From Gammaproteobacteria bacterium (GTDB lineage: Bacteria > Pseudomonadota > Gammaproteobacteria > Burkholderiales > Burkholderiaceae_C), in NCBI GenBank assembly GCA_018903185.1, contig JAHIQV010000003.1, positions 1-9,276 on the forward strand: a stretch of DNA of 9,276 nucleotides. Direction: 5' to 3'. The position numbers and the translations under genes are program-made. The notes under the pieces are model-generated. The model saw only the letters and a program-made list of their open reading frames with translations, was not told the DNA's origin and ran no database searches. Below are positions 1 through 8,502 of this stretch, one piece after another. Within the stretch, counting starts at the first letter, position 1. Every line of letters begins with the position of its first letter.

Positions 1-599
1 ATGAACAGGTGGTCCTTGAACTGGCCCGCGCGGGTGAGGCCGGGGCCGTAACGAACGGAGCTCCAGTAGTCGCCGGCAAAGCCGTCGCTTTCCGATGCGC
101 AATGCAGGTTGTGCAGGTGGACCGAAATTTCTGGCGAGCCGTAGCCGACGGCGTAGGGGTTGATCTCGTTGTAAAAGCGGACCAGGCAGGGCTCGTTGTA
201 GCGCGCCACGATGCAGGGGCCGGGGAAGGTGCCGTCGTAGCCCCAGATGGTCTGCATCGGCAGCTGCGGGTGGAAGGAGTGCAGGGCTTCCTTGACGTGG
301 ATGGTGTAGAGCTTGTCGGGTGCGCTGCCGGACCAGGTCTGGTGCGGATCCCGGCCAGCTTCTCCGGCCGCGGGGTACAGGTCGGGTGCCGGGGACAGCG
401 AGGCCACCGTCTGTTTGGGCTGTGGCACCGGCAGCGGCATGGCCCAGGCCGATGTGCGGGGACCCGCGGGCGGATCTTCGGCATGGGCCAGTCGCCCGGG
501 GCGGACCGCTGCCACACCGGTAACGGCGCTCAAGGCGCCCAGCTGGATGGATTGCCGCCGGTTCAGCCGCGGCCCTGTTGGCGTGATGGTGTCAGACAT
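1..599 (-). CDS. Multicopper oxidase with Tat-type leader, 3' end outside window
   Basis: This is the N-terminal 199 residues of a periplasmic or secreted multicopper oxidase, which couples one-electron oxidation of a substrate to reduction of O2 to water. The leader has a twin-arginine motif (NRRQSIQ, residues 13-19), a hydrophobic stretch at about 20-32, and an AHA-type cleavage site near residue 40. Exported as a folded, copper-loaded protein is therefore likely. The first cupredoxin domain shows WGYDGTFPGP at 119-128 and the first copper motif HLHNLH at 161-166, followed by ASESDGFAGDYW. The HxH pair would supply type 2 and type 3 copper ligands. The remaining copper motifs lie beyond base 1. 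The HLHN..ASESDG form resembles bacterial CotA/phenoxazinone-synthase-like oxidases more than CueO, but the substrate cannot be read from this part. The start at 599 is chosen because GGGAG lies 7 bases upstream; the ATG at 604 is out of frame. The family call is firm, the subfamily is not. Confidence 0.88.
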   Translation of the reverse strand, partial: MSDTITPTGPRLNRRQSIQLGALSAVTGVAAVRPGRLAHAEDPPAGPRTSAWAMPLPVPQPKQTVASLSPAPDLYPAAGEAGRDPHQTWSGSAPDKLYTIHVKEALHSFHPQLPMQTIWGYDGTFPGPCIVARYNEPCLVRFYNEINPYAVGYGSPEISVHLHNLHCASESDGFAGDYWSSVRYGPGLTRAGQFKDHLF

Positions 600-606
600 T
601 TCATGG

Positions 607-611
607 CTCCC
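607..611 (-). promoter_or_regulatory. Ribosome binding site of the multicopper oxidase gene
   Basis: The minus strand reads GGGAG here, separated by 7 bases from the ATG at 599. It favours this start over the overlapping out-of-frame ATG at 604, which sits only 2 bases from the motif. Confidence 0.55.
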
Positions 612-942
612 GATCTGGTGAGAGGGGGCAGGGTCCGGGGAATGCCGGTTTCCTGCTTTCCGGGCGGGCTGCCATGTTTGTCAGATGTGTCTGTAACAGC
701 GGGCTGGGCTGGAACAGGGAGCACGCTTTTCATTACATGTGTGACCCGTTGGAGACAGTGTTTTTCGGGCGATGTAACGCGTCAATCACCAGAAATGGGT
801 ACCCAGGGCCGTGGTTGTTTTGTACATAACGTTTTCTAAAGTATTCACATTGATGAAAATGTTGATACCGGAAAGTCGCCGAAACACGTTGGATCAGCCT
901 GGGTTGATATTTGTGAGTTGTTTCAATGCGTGTGTTTCTTTG

Positions 943-955
943 TGTAACTTTTACA
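943..955. promoter_or_regulatory. Operator-like dyad TGTAA-CTT-TTACA
   Basis: A perfect 5-base inverted repeat with a 3-base spacer lies in the most AT-rich part of the intergenic region (19 G+C of 60 bases at 901-960). It is about 345 bases upstream of the multicopper oxidase start and about 200 bases downstream of gspE. The size and symmetry suit a dimeric regulator, but no specific regulator can be named and a chance match in AT-rich DNA is possible. Confidence 0.3.
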
Positions 956-1157
956 TTTTTAAGTTTCATGACGACAGATTTCCCTCCTCTGAGGGATGGC
1001 CGCGAAGGGCGCACCGTCCCTTCCTGGGTGCCTGGTCTGGCTTTCAGGACGGGTCTGCCGTGAAGCGTCGGCAACTGTCTGTATCCGGGGATGTGGCGGC
1101 TGTCGGGGCCTGGTGTGCCGGGCCGGACGCAGGTTCTGCGCCGTTGCGGCCCAGGCT

Positions 1158-2597
<1,440 letters not shown>

Positions 2598-2601
2598 GGG
2601 T

Positions 2602-4761
2602 TCAGTGGGCCGGCGCGGCGGGCGTTGCCGGCGGCTGCATTTCGGGCGCGCGCTGGGGCGGCAGCACGGGCGCGGTGTTCACCCGCAGCACGCTGCTGGG
2701 CACGGGCTGCGCGTCTTTCTGCGTGGCGCGCATGAGGTCGTAGCGGTCGAGCGAGAGGCTGGTCGTGGCGCGTGCGTCGCGCAGCACCACCGGGCGCAGG
2801 AACACCATCAGGTTGGTCTTCTTGCGGCTTCGGGTTTCGCTCTTGAAGAGGTTGCCGAAGAAGGGCACATCGCCCAGGCCGGGCACTTTTTCCTGGTTGC
2901 CGGCGTATTCGTCCTGCAGCAGGCCGCCCAGCACGACGATGCCGCCGTCGTCGACCAGCACCGTTGATTCGATGGTGCGCTTGTTGGTGATCAGGCCGGT
3001 GGCCGAGTTGATCGAGGACGCCTGCACGCTGCTGACCTCCTGGAAGATGGTCATCTTGATGGTGCCGTTCTCGCTGATCTGCGGTTTCACACGCAGGGTC
3101 AGGCCGACGTCCTGCCGCTCGATGGTCTGGAACGGGTTGACCGAGCCTTCATTGCTGCCGGTGTTGGTGAACTGGCCGGTGACAAAGGGCACGTTCTGGC
3201 CGATCACGATCTTGGCCTCTTCGTTGTCCAGTGTCAGCAGGTTGGGCGTGGACAGGATGTTGCCCTCGCCGTTCTGCTGCAGGAAGCGGGCCAGAAAGCC
3301 GAGGATGTAGACGCCGTTGCGCTGCTGGGCGGCGCCGATGTTCAGGCCGGTGCCAGGCGCTGTGATGCTGGCGGTGTCGCCCTGCGCGACGGGCAGCAGA
3401 TTGGTCAGGATGTTGTTGCCGCCGGTGCCGAAGTTGGTGCCCATCAGGCCCACCACGCTGTCGCCGAAACGGCCCAGCGGGCCTTGCCACTGGATGCCGA
3501 ATTCGGCCGCCTTGTCGGCGTTGACCTCGGCGATCAGGCTCTCCACATAGACCTGGGCGCGGCGTCCGTCGAGCTGGTCGATCACCGCGCGCAACTGCCG
3601 GTATTGCGGTTCGGGCGCGGTGATGATGAGGGCATTGGTGGCCGGATCGGCCTGGATCTGCCCGCCGGTGGACGGGCCGGCGCTGGCGGCCACTGGCGCC
3701 GTCGCCTGGGGGCTGCCAGCGGCGGTGGACCCGGTCGCGGCCCGGACAGCGACGGCCGTGGGGGCGTTGCTCAACGCACCGACGCCGCCTGCGCCGCTTT
3801 CTCCGGCCAGCGCCGCACGCAGCGTGGCCGCCAGCGAGGTGGCGTCCGCGTTTTTTAGGTAGACCACATGGATGTTGCCGCTCGCGTCCTGCCCCCGGGG
3901 CTGGTCCAGCTTGTTCACCAGCGAGCGCACCAGCGCCAGGCGTGCCGGGTTGGCCGCACGCAGCACCAGGGTGTTGCTGCGCGGCTCGGCCACCAGGGTG
4001 GTCTTGTAGGAGGTGTCGGCGGCCTGGCCGGCGCCCACGGTGGCGGGTTCGATCAGGCGTGTGATCAGCGGGGCGATGTCGATCGCGATGGCGTGCTGCA
4101 GCGGGATGATCTCGACGTCGGTGGCGCCGGCCACATCGAGCGCGGCGACGATGCGCCCGATGCGCTGCAGGTTGTCGGCGTAGTCGGTGATCACCAGCGA
4201 GTTGTTGCCGGGGTTGACGTTGATGGTGTTGTTGGGCCCGATCAGCGGCCGCAGCACCGGCACCAGGTTGTTGGCCGCCTCGTGGTTGAGGCGGAAGATC
4301 TGGGTCACGATCTGGTTCGACGATGCGAGCGCGCTGACCGGGCCTGCGTTCACCGGGTTGCCCTGCAGCTTGGCATCGGCCTCGGGCACGATCTTGTAGA
4401 GGCCGCCGGTGTCCACCAGGGCAAAACCCAGCAGCCGCAGCGCGGCGCTGAACTGGTTGAGTGCAGCGGCAGGCGACACGGGCCGGTCGGTGGACAGGCT
4501 GATGGTGCCCTTGACGCGCGGATCGACCACCACGTTGCGCCCGCTGATGGAGGCCATGGTGCGGGCGACCGCTTCGATCTCGGCGTCGACAAAACTCAGC
4601 ACCACGGGCTCGCTGCGCCCGCCTTGCGCCAGCGCGACCGGCCCCGGCAGCAGGCACAGGGCCAGGCTGCCGGCCAGGGCGAGCGTTCTCAGCAGACCCG
4701 CTGTCTGCCCGGGTTTCGGGTGGACCCGGGTGGGCTGGTCTGGGGAGGGGTTGCGGTTCAT
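2602..4761 (-). CDS. gspD: Type II secretion outer-membrane secretin GspD
   Basis: This protein forms the multimeric outer-membrane channel through which folded substrates leave. The 719 residues begin with a signal peptide that has a long charged n-region, a hydrophobic core at about 23-40 and a VALA-Q cleavage site near residue 45. Periplasmic domains follow: N0 (about 52-125), N1 (150-215), N2 (217-290) and N3 (295-400). N3 carries an Ala/Gly/Ser-rich low-complexity insert at about 318-368. The secretin domain spans about 405-660, from VYVESLIAEVN (404-414) to VPGLGDVPFFGNLF (626-639) and NLMVFLRPVV (650-659). The proline- and alanine-rich tail (about 685-719) may include a pilotin-binding region, but I cannot show this. 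No lipobox is seen. Codons 302-304 (CTA AAA AAC) contain an in-frame A_AAA_AAC heptamer. The preceding 45-base gap and good ribosome binding site mark this as an independent translation start. Confidence 0.97.
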   Translation of the reverse strand: MNRNPSPDQPTRVHPKPGQTAGLLRTLALAGSLALCLLPGPVALAQGGRSEPVVLSFVDAEIEAVARTMASISGRNVVVDPRVKGTISLSTDRPVSPAAALNQFSAALRLLGFALVDTGGLYKIVPEADAKLQGNPVNAGPVSALASSNQIVTQIFRLNHEAANNLVPVLRPLIGPNNTINVNPGNNSLVITDYADNLQRIGRIVAALDVAGATDVEIIPLQHAIAIDIAPLITRLIEPATVGAGQAADTSYKTTLVAEPRSNTLVLRAANPARLALVRSLVNKLDQPRGQDASGNIHVVYLKNADATSLAATLRAALAGESGAGGVGALSNAPTAVAVRAATGSTAAGSPQATAPVAASAGPSTGGQIQADPATNALIITAPEPQYRQLRAVIDQLDGRRAQVYVESLIAEVNADKAAEFGIQWQGPLGRFGDSVVGLMGTNFGTGGNNILTNLLPVAQGDTASITAPGTGLNIGAAQQRNGVYILGFLARFLQQNGEGNILSTPNLLTLDNEEAKIVIGQNVPFVTGQFTNTGSNEGSVNPFQTIERQDVGLTLRVKPQISENGTIKMTIFQEVSSVQASSINSATGLITNKRTIESTVLVDDGGIVVLGGLLQDEYAGNQEKVPGLGDVPFFGNLFKSETRSRKKTNLMVFLRPVVLRDARATTSLSLDRYDLMRATQKDAQPVPSSVLRVNTAPVLPPQRAPEMQPPATPAAPAH

Positions 4762-4768
4762 CGCTTGA

Positions 4769-4772
4769 TCCT
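4769..4772 (-). promoter_or_regulatory. Ribosome binding site of gspD
   Basis: AGGA on the minus strand lies 7 bases before the gspD ATG, inside the 45-base gap after gspN. It is the clearest Shine-Dalgarno site among the gsp genes here and suits the larger amount of secretin needed relative to GspN. No promoter was recognised in the gap. Confidence 0.6.
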
Positions 4773-4806
4773 ATCGCGAAGTGCTGGGCATCGGCTGTGC
4801 CGCGCC

Positions 4807-5604
4807 TCAGCCAATGTTCAGAATCGAGCGCGGTCCCTGCCGGCGCCCGAGGATGTTGAGCAGGTTGTCCAGCGCCGACTCGCGCCCGGGTGCGGCCTGG
4901 GCCTCGCCCTGGAAGCGCAGCCGTCCACCCACCCACTGGCCGCTGCCCTGCAGCCGCAGCCCGCCGCGCAGCGTGCTCAGGTTCAGCGTGGCGTTGTGGC
5001 CGTCGGCCGCGGCCTGCAGTTCCAGGCGGTAGCTGCCCAGCGGGCGCAGGGTGGACAGGCGCGAGGCCATGTCCAGCGCGTCCACGGTCAGGCCGCCCTG
5101 CAGGTTCACACGACCCTGCACCTGTCGAACGCTCAGGCCGCTGGAGCGCAGCGCCAGCTGGCCATCGGGCCGCAGGGTGTTCCAGGGTGTGCCCAGGCCC
5201 ACCAGCAGAACGGCAGGCCACTCGCTGCTGAAGGCGGCGAGCCGCAGTTCCATGCCCTGCCAGCCGGGCAACAACAGGATGTCCAGCGGTTCGGGCGAGC
5301 AGCAGGGTGTGATGAGTTTCACGGCGACGGCCGGCTGGCCCGATGCCCACGCAGGCGCCAGTCGCCAGCGCAGACCCTGGGGCAGGGCGCTCAGGCTGCG
5401 GCTGCCTTCGCCGCCGGTGAGCAGCAGATCGGCCTGGCCCCGCCAGACGCTGCCGCGCGCGTTGACCAGCTGCACCTGGCCTTCGCTGGCGGTGTGCAGG
5501 GCTTCGGCCAGCCAGCGCGCCGGCGCAAACACCAGCACGGCCAGCAACAGGCCGAGGCAGCCGCCGAGCCAGGCCAGGCGCAGGGGCCAGCGGCTGCTCA
5601 TCAT
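4807..5604 (-). CDS. gspN: Type II secretion accessory protein GspN
   Basis: GspN is a bitopic inner-membrane protein with a periplasmic domain, present in only some T2SS; its exact role is unsettled. The 265 residues have a single membrane anchor at about 9-27. Family features follow: APARWLAEAL (27-36), the GSVWRG motif (51-56), and a C-terminal LGRRQGPRSILNIG (252-265). A PCC cysteine pair at 101-102 could form a periplasmic disulfide. The start is ATG ATG at 5604; its first ATG overlaps the gspM TGA by 4 bases, which indicates translational coupling. The open frame continues further upstream, but that part lies within gspM in another frame and is rejected. The N-D adjacency matches Xanthomonas xps. 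The call rests on C-terminal and anchor motifs plus context. Confidence 0.92.
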   Translation of the reverse strand: MMSSRWPLRLAWLGGCLGLLLAVLVFAPARWLAEALHTASEGQVQLVNARGSVWRGQADLLLTGGEGSRSLSALPQGLRWRLAPAWASGQPAVAVKLITPCCSPEPLDILLLPGWQGMELRLAAFSSEWPAVLLVGLGTPWNTLRPDGQLALRSSGLSVRQVQGRVNLQGGLTVDALDMASRLSTLRPLGSYRLELQAAADGHNATLNLSTLRGGLRLQGSGQWVGGRLRFQGEAQAAPGRESALDNLLNILGRRQGPRSILNIG

Positions 5605-6137
5605 TCGTCCGACTGCAGACCGGGGCCTGCCAGCACCAGCTGGCCGCTCCAGCCGACGGGATTCGCCTGCCGTTCCAGCTGGGCCTGCACCGGCAGCAGG
5701 CGGGCGTTGACGCGCATCTGGTTCAGCCACTGGGACAGCGCTTCGGGCGTGGTGCCCCGGAAGTTCACGCTCGCGCGGTCGCCCTGCACCGACACCTGCG
5801 CGCTGCCACCCAGCTGGCTGGTGTACTGCTCCAGCGCGCGCAGGGTGGCGGCGCGGCCCGGCGGCGGGCTGCTGTTGAGCGAGCTCAGCTGCTCGGCACT
5901 GGCGGCCAGATGCTGCATCTGCGCGAGCTGGGCGTCCAGCCGGGCGTGGCGCTCGGGCGCCTGGCGCAGCGTGACCAGGGCCGGCGCGAGCGCCAGCCAC
6001 CACAGCAGACCCAGGCCCACCACCCAGGCAGCGGCGAACACGGCGCGCCGTTCCCGGGGCGACAGGCGTTCGAGCGCCGCGCCCAGGCCCTGTCCGAAAC
6101 GGGCCAGGGCGGCGGTGGGTCGGGTGCGTGTGTTCAT
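5601..6137 (-). CDS. gspM: Type II secretion platform protein GspM
   Basis: GspM is a small inner-membrane protein that pairs with GspL and stabilises the assembly platform for GspE and GspF. The 178 residues have a cytoplasmic N-terminus containing LSPRERRAVF (25-34), one membrane segment at about 32-54, and a Gln/Leu-rich, probably coiled-coil stretch at about 58-88. A ferredoxin-like periplasmic domain (about 96-175) follows, ending with NPVGWSGQLVLAGPG (159-173). The length is usual for the family. The frame stays open far upstream into gspL; the ATG at 6137 is chosen because it lies 5 bases after the gspL stop and gives the expected short N-terminus. No strong Shine-Dalgarno is visible, so coupling to gspL is likely. 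The stop overlaps the gspN start as ATGA. Confidence 0.94.
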   Translation of the reverse strand: MNTRTRPTAALARFGQGLGAALERLSPRERRAVFAAAWVVGLGLLWWLALAPALVTLRQAPERHARLDAQLAQMQHLAASAEQLSSLNSSPPPGRAATLRALEQYTSQLGGSAQVSVQGDRASVNFRGTTPEALSQWLNQMRVNARLLPVQAQLERQANPVGWSGQLVLAGPGLQSDE

Positions 6138-6142
6138 CGGTG

Positions 6143-7390
6143 TCACGGGTTTGCCGGGCGCAGGGTGAGTTCGGTGTTCTGGCGCTGCGCCTGCCAGCCG
6201 CTGCGCTGCAGGGTCTGCTCCAGGGCGGTCAGGCTGACTTCGCTGTCGGGTACCACGGTGAAGCGGCCTTCGCGGTTGCTGAAATCGATGCGGCTCAGCG
6301 TGGTCGAAGGGTCTTCGGTGGCCTGGCCCAGCACGCCGAGCATGGCTTCGAGGTCGCCGTGGGACAGGATGCCACTGGCCTGCTGCAGGCGCGCCAGTTC
6401 GCGCTGCATCTGCAGGGGCGCGTCGAGCACCAGCGTGACCTGCGGGAAGCTGCGCTGCAGGGTCTGCCCCAGGGCCTGCTGTTTGGCGGCGAGCACCCGG
6501 CGCTCCTGCCAGGCGGCGGCATTCAGGCCGACGAGCTGAACCGCCAGCAGCGCGGCCAGACCCCAGCGCGCCGGCCGCCAGGCCGGCGCACTGCGCCACT
6601 GGCGCAGGGTCTGGCGCAGGCGCTGGCCGCGCCGGGCGGTGCTGGAGAGGCTGAGGTCGAACTGCGCCAGGTTCCATTCGGACTGGGCGCAGCGCAGCAG
6701 CCAGGCCGGCAGCGCCACGAGTTCGAAGCGCTGGCCGAGCAGTTGTTCGGCTTCGGCGGCGGCGGCGGGTTCGGCCAGCCACTGGGTGTCGCCGTCGGGC
6801 GTTTCGGTGTCGCCCGGGGTGGGCAAAACCAGCGCCGCAGCACCCGCGCTGCCCGGTTGCAGCGGTGTGCAGACCACGCCCAGCGCACTCGCGCTCGCAA
6901 GCCAGGGCCGGCCGGCCTGATGGTGGGCCCAGTGAACGGTCGCGGCAGACGGATGGCGGGCCGAGGCCAGGTGGGGCCAGATCGACGGCACGATGCGCGA
7001 GACCGGGTGGCCGGCGTCTTCAAGCACTTGCAGCCAGGCCTTGAGCCAGGTCTTGTGGCAGGCGGCCACCCAGACTGTCTGTCCGGCGCGGCCACCGGGT
7101 TCGAGCGCGAAATGCAGATCGGCGCTGTCGCTCAGCAGGTGCTCCTCCAACACGCCGTCGAGAACGGCGCGCAACCTCGCGTTGGCGACGCGGGGCAGAG
7201 TGGCGCGGTGCCAGGACACGGCGTGGGGTGGCAGGACCAGCACCACGTCGTCGTCGGCGGGCAGCAGCGCCACCGCGCAGGTGCCATGTTCGGTCAGTTG
7301 CTGCCCGTTGCCTGAACGTGCCCAGTCCAGCGCCGCACCGGAGGCGGTGGCGCTGGTGACGGAGAACGAAGTGGGTGTGAGGATCAGCAC
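6143..7390 (-). CDS. gspL: Type II secretion platform protein GspL, GTG start
   Basis: GspL links the cytoplasmic ATPase GspE to the periplasmic part of the T2SS. The 415 residues comprise an actin-like cytoplasmic domain (about 1-255), one membrane segment at about 276-294 (after WRPARW), a predicted helix at about 296-340 and a small ferredoxin-like periplasmic domain (about 345-413). The WNLAQFDLS stretch (239-247) corresponds to the conserved segment before the membrane anchor in the family. The start codon is GTG with only a weak AGG upstream. Sixteen codons further upstream lies an in-frame ATG (7438), but a TGA interrupts that reading, so the GTG is the most upstream usable start of this frame. 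It also gives a typical N-terminus (VLILTPTSFS as written in codons). The gene follows a 107-base gap after gspK and precedes gspM by 5 bases. Confidence 0.94.
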   Translation of the reverse strand: MLILTPTSFSVTSATASGAALDWARSGNGQQLTEHGTCAVALLPADDDVVLVLPPHAVSWHRATLPRVANARLRAVLDGVLEEHLLSDSADLHFALEPGGRAGQTVWVAACHKTWLKAWLQVLEDAGHPVSRIVPSIWPHLASARHPSAATVHWAHHQAGRPWLASASALGVVCTPLQPGSAGAAALVLPTPGDTETPDGDTQWLAEPAAAAEAEQLLGQRFELVALPAWLLRCAQSEWNLAQFDLSLSSTARRGQRLRQTLRQWRSAPAWRPARWGLAALLAVQLVGLNAAAWQERRVLAAKQQALGQTLQRSFPQVTLVLDAPLQMQRELARLQQASGILSHGDLEAMLGVLGQATEDPSTTLSRIDFSNREGRFTVVPDSEVSLTALEQTLQRSGWQAQRQNTELTLRPANP

Positions 7391-7497
7391 GTCGGGCCTG
7401 AATCAGGGAAAAGTGCGCGCACGCGGGATGGCGCTCATTTTAGGGACCGGCCACGTGCCGGCGGATTGCTCGCGGTGTTGAATATCACGCCGGGTCG
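7391..7497 (-). other. gspK-gspL intercistronic gap with small hairpin and an 11-codon open frame
   Basis: This is the longest gap inside the operon. The inverted repeat CCGGC-CACGT-GCCGG (7447-7461) could form a short RNA hairpin. An ATG at 7438 opens an 11-codon frame (MSAIPRARTFP) that ends in TGA, in the same frame as gspL and 4 codons before its GTG. No Shine-Dalgarno precedes this ATG, no T run follows the hairpin, and no promoter was recognised. The gap may separate the translation of the pseudopilin block from that of the platform block. Confidence 0.4.
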
Positions 7498-8502
7498 TCA
7501 TGGGCGGGCGGCAACGCGTTCGCGCCATCGTACGTTGACGTTGAGCCCGTTGCGCACCACCAGCGAGTGTTCTTCGGTCACGGTGTCGTCCAGCCGCAAC
7601 CGGACCCGGACTTCGAAATAGCGGCTGCGCACATCGTGTTGCTGGCTGTTGACGGTTTCGTTCGTGGCGCCGGGGATGCGGGCCTGTGCAGCGGGCAGGT
7701 CCCTGAAGGGCTGGTTGGCGCGCTCGGAGACCAGCAGCTGCGCCTGGGCCAGGTCCAGACCGGGGATGCTGGCGCTCAGCGCCTCGGCGCTGGCGGTGTT
7801 CAGGTTCAGGGTGCTGCGATCGGGCAGCACCGTGACGTGGGGCTGCAGGGCCTTCAGGCTCGCCGGGCCCACACCCAGCCAGCCGAGCTGCGCGAAGCGT
7901 GCCGGGGTCAGCGGTGTGGGTGAGGGCTTGGGGTCGTTCAGCGCCAGGTTGGACGTGCTCAGCAGGGTCGAGACCAGGGTGTCGAGTTCGGACTGCGGCA
8001 GGTCCAGCAACTGGTAGAGCTTGGTGAAGGCCGCCAGGTCGGGCGGAGAGACCTCGACCTGGGTTTTCGCGCCGCTGCCGGTGGTGCGCACCAGGTTCAA
8101 GGCGTTCAGGCGGGACTGCGCATCGACCATCTCGCCCGAGAGAAAGGCCGGCATCAGATCGTCGGCGCTGTTGCTGTTGTTGTTCTTGTCGGCGGCCAGA
8201 AAACTGGAGAGCTGGGCTTCTTCGAGCGGCGTGGCCCAGGGTTCGCCCAGGTGATCGGCGTGGCCGCTGTTGCGGTTGCCACGGGCATCTTCCCGCAGGA
8301 GCAGGCGCGCCCAGTCCAGCGCCCCGGTGAGTATCCAGCTCGCCTGCACGCGCTGGCGCTCGGCCGCTTCCACCTCGGCCGAACGCCATTGTTGCCACAC
8401 CGCGGCCGAGGCCAGCGTGGCGACCAGGGTCACGACCAGCATGGCCAGCAGCAGCGCGGCGCCGCGCTGGCGACTGACGAAGCGCCGGCGGTTGTTCATC
8501 AT
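7498..8502 (-). CDS. gspK: Type II secretion minor pseudopilin GspK
   Basis: GspK is the large minor pseudopilin that caps the pseudopilus tip together with GspI and GspJ. The 334 residues start with a basic leader and a prepilin peptidase site RQRG|AALLL (cleavage after G14), then a hydrophobic helix to about residue 35. Position +5 of the mature protein is Leu instead of Glu, which is normal for GspK, the pseudopilin that lacks this residue. The globular part includes MVDAQSRLNALNLV (125-138) and the helix-hairpin-helix-like stretch STLNLNTASAEAL (230-242) with IPGLD (246-250), both typical of the family. An Asn-rich stretch KNNNSN (106-111) is encoded by an AAC-rich microsatellite. The start ATG ATG overlaps the gspJ stop by 4 bases, so translation is probably coupled. 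Confidence 0.96.
   Translation of the reverse strand: MMNNRRRFVSRQRGAALLLAMLVVTLVATLASAAVWQQWRSAEVEAAERQRVQASWILTGALDWARLLLREDARGNRNSGHADHLGEPWATPLEEAQLSSFLAADKNNNSNSADDLMPAFLSGEMVDAQSRLNALNLVRTTGSGAKTQVEVSPPDLAAFTKLYQLLDLPQSELDTLVSTLLSTSNLALNDPKPSPTPLTPARFAQLGWLGVGPASLKALQPHVTVLPDRSTLNLNTASAEALSASIPGLDLAQAQLLVSERANQPFRDLPAAQARIPGATNETVNSQQHDVRSRYFEVRVRLRLDDTVTEEHSLVVRNGLNVNVRWRERVAARP

Larger units (their letters stand above)
600..1157. other. 558-base intergenic region between gspE and the multicopper oxidase gene
   Basis: No convincing gene is present. The part at 841-960 has 45 G+C of 120 bases by hand count, far below the neighbouring genes, as expected for control DNA. The minus strand carries GTTACA three times (at 692-697, 773-778 and 943-948), the last inside a dyad. 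A weak sigma70-like pair for the oxidase gene is TTGACG (780-785) and AACACT (757-762) with 17 bases between; the -10 matches the consensus at only three of six positions. No intrinsic terminator is visible after gspE. A GC hairpin at 1107-1124 and a TCCCTC-CTCT-GAGGGA hairpin near 980-996 both lack a following T run. Termination after gspE may be Rho-dependent, or the transcript may run on into the oxidase gene. Confidence 0.6.

Noticed and set aside
9..839. 276-codon plus-strand open frame at the left end
   Set aside because: It is antisense to the multicopper oxidase, whose minus-strand frame has copper-binding and Tat motifs.
980..996. TCCCTC-CTCT-GAGGGA hairpin as a terminator
   Set aside because: The stem is only 6 bases and the minus-strand tail (AATCTG) is not T-rich.
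1107..1124. GC hairpin after gspE as a transcription terminator
   Set aside because: On the minus strand the stem has a mismatch where the plus strand has a G-T wobble, and no T run follows on either strand.
3149..5350. 733-codon minus-strand open frame overlapping gspN and gspD
   Set aside because: It is an alternate reading frame of gspN and gspD, extremely Arg/Gly/Ala-rich, without domains. The true frames have clear secretin and GspN motifs.
3868..6168. 766-codon plus-strand open frame opposite gspD, gspN and gspM
   Set aside because: It crosses three well-supported genes on the other strand and has shadow-type composition with no motifs.
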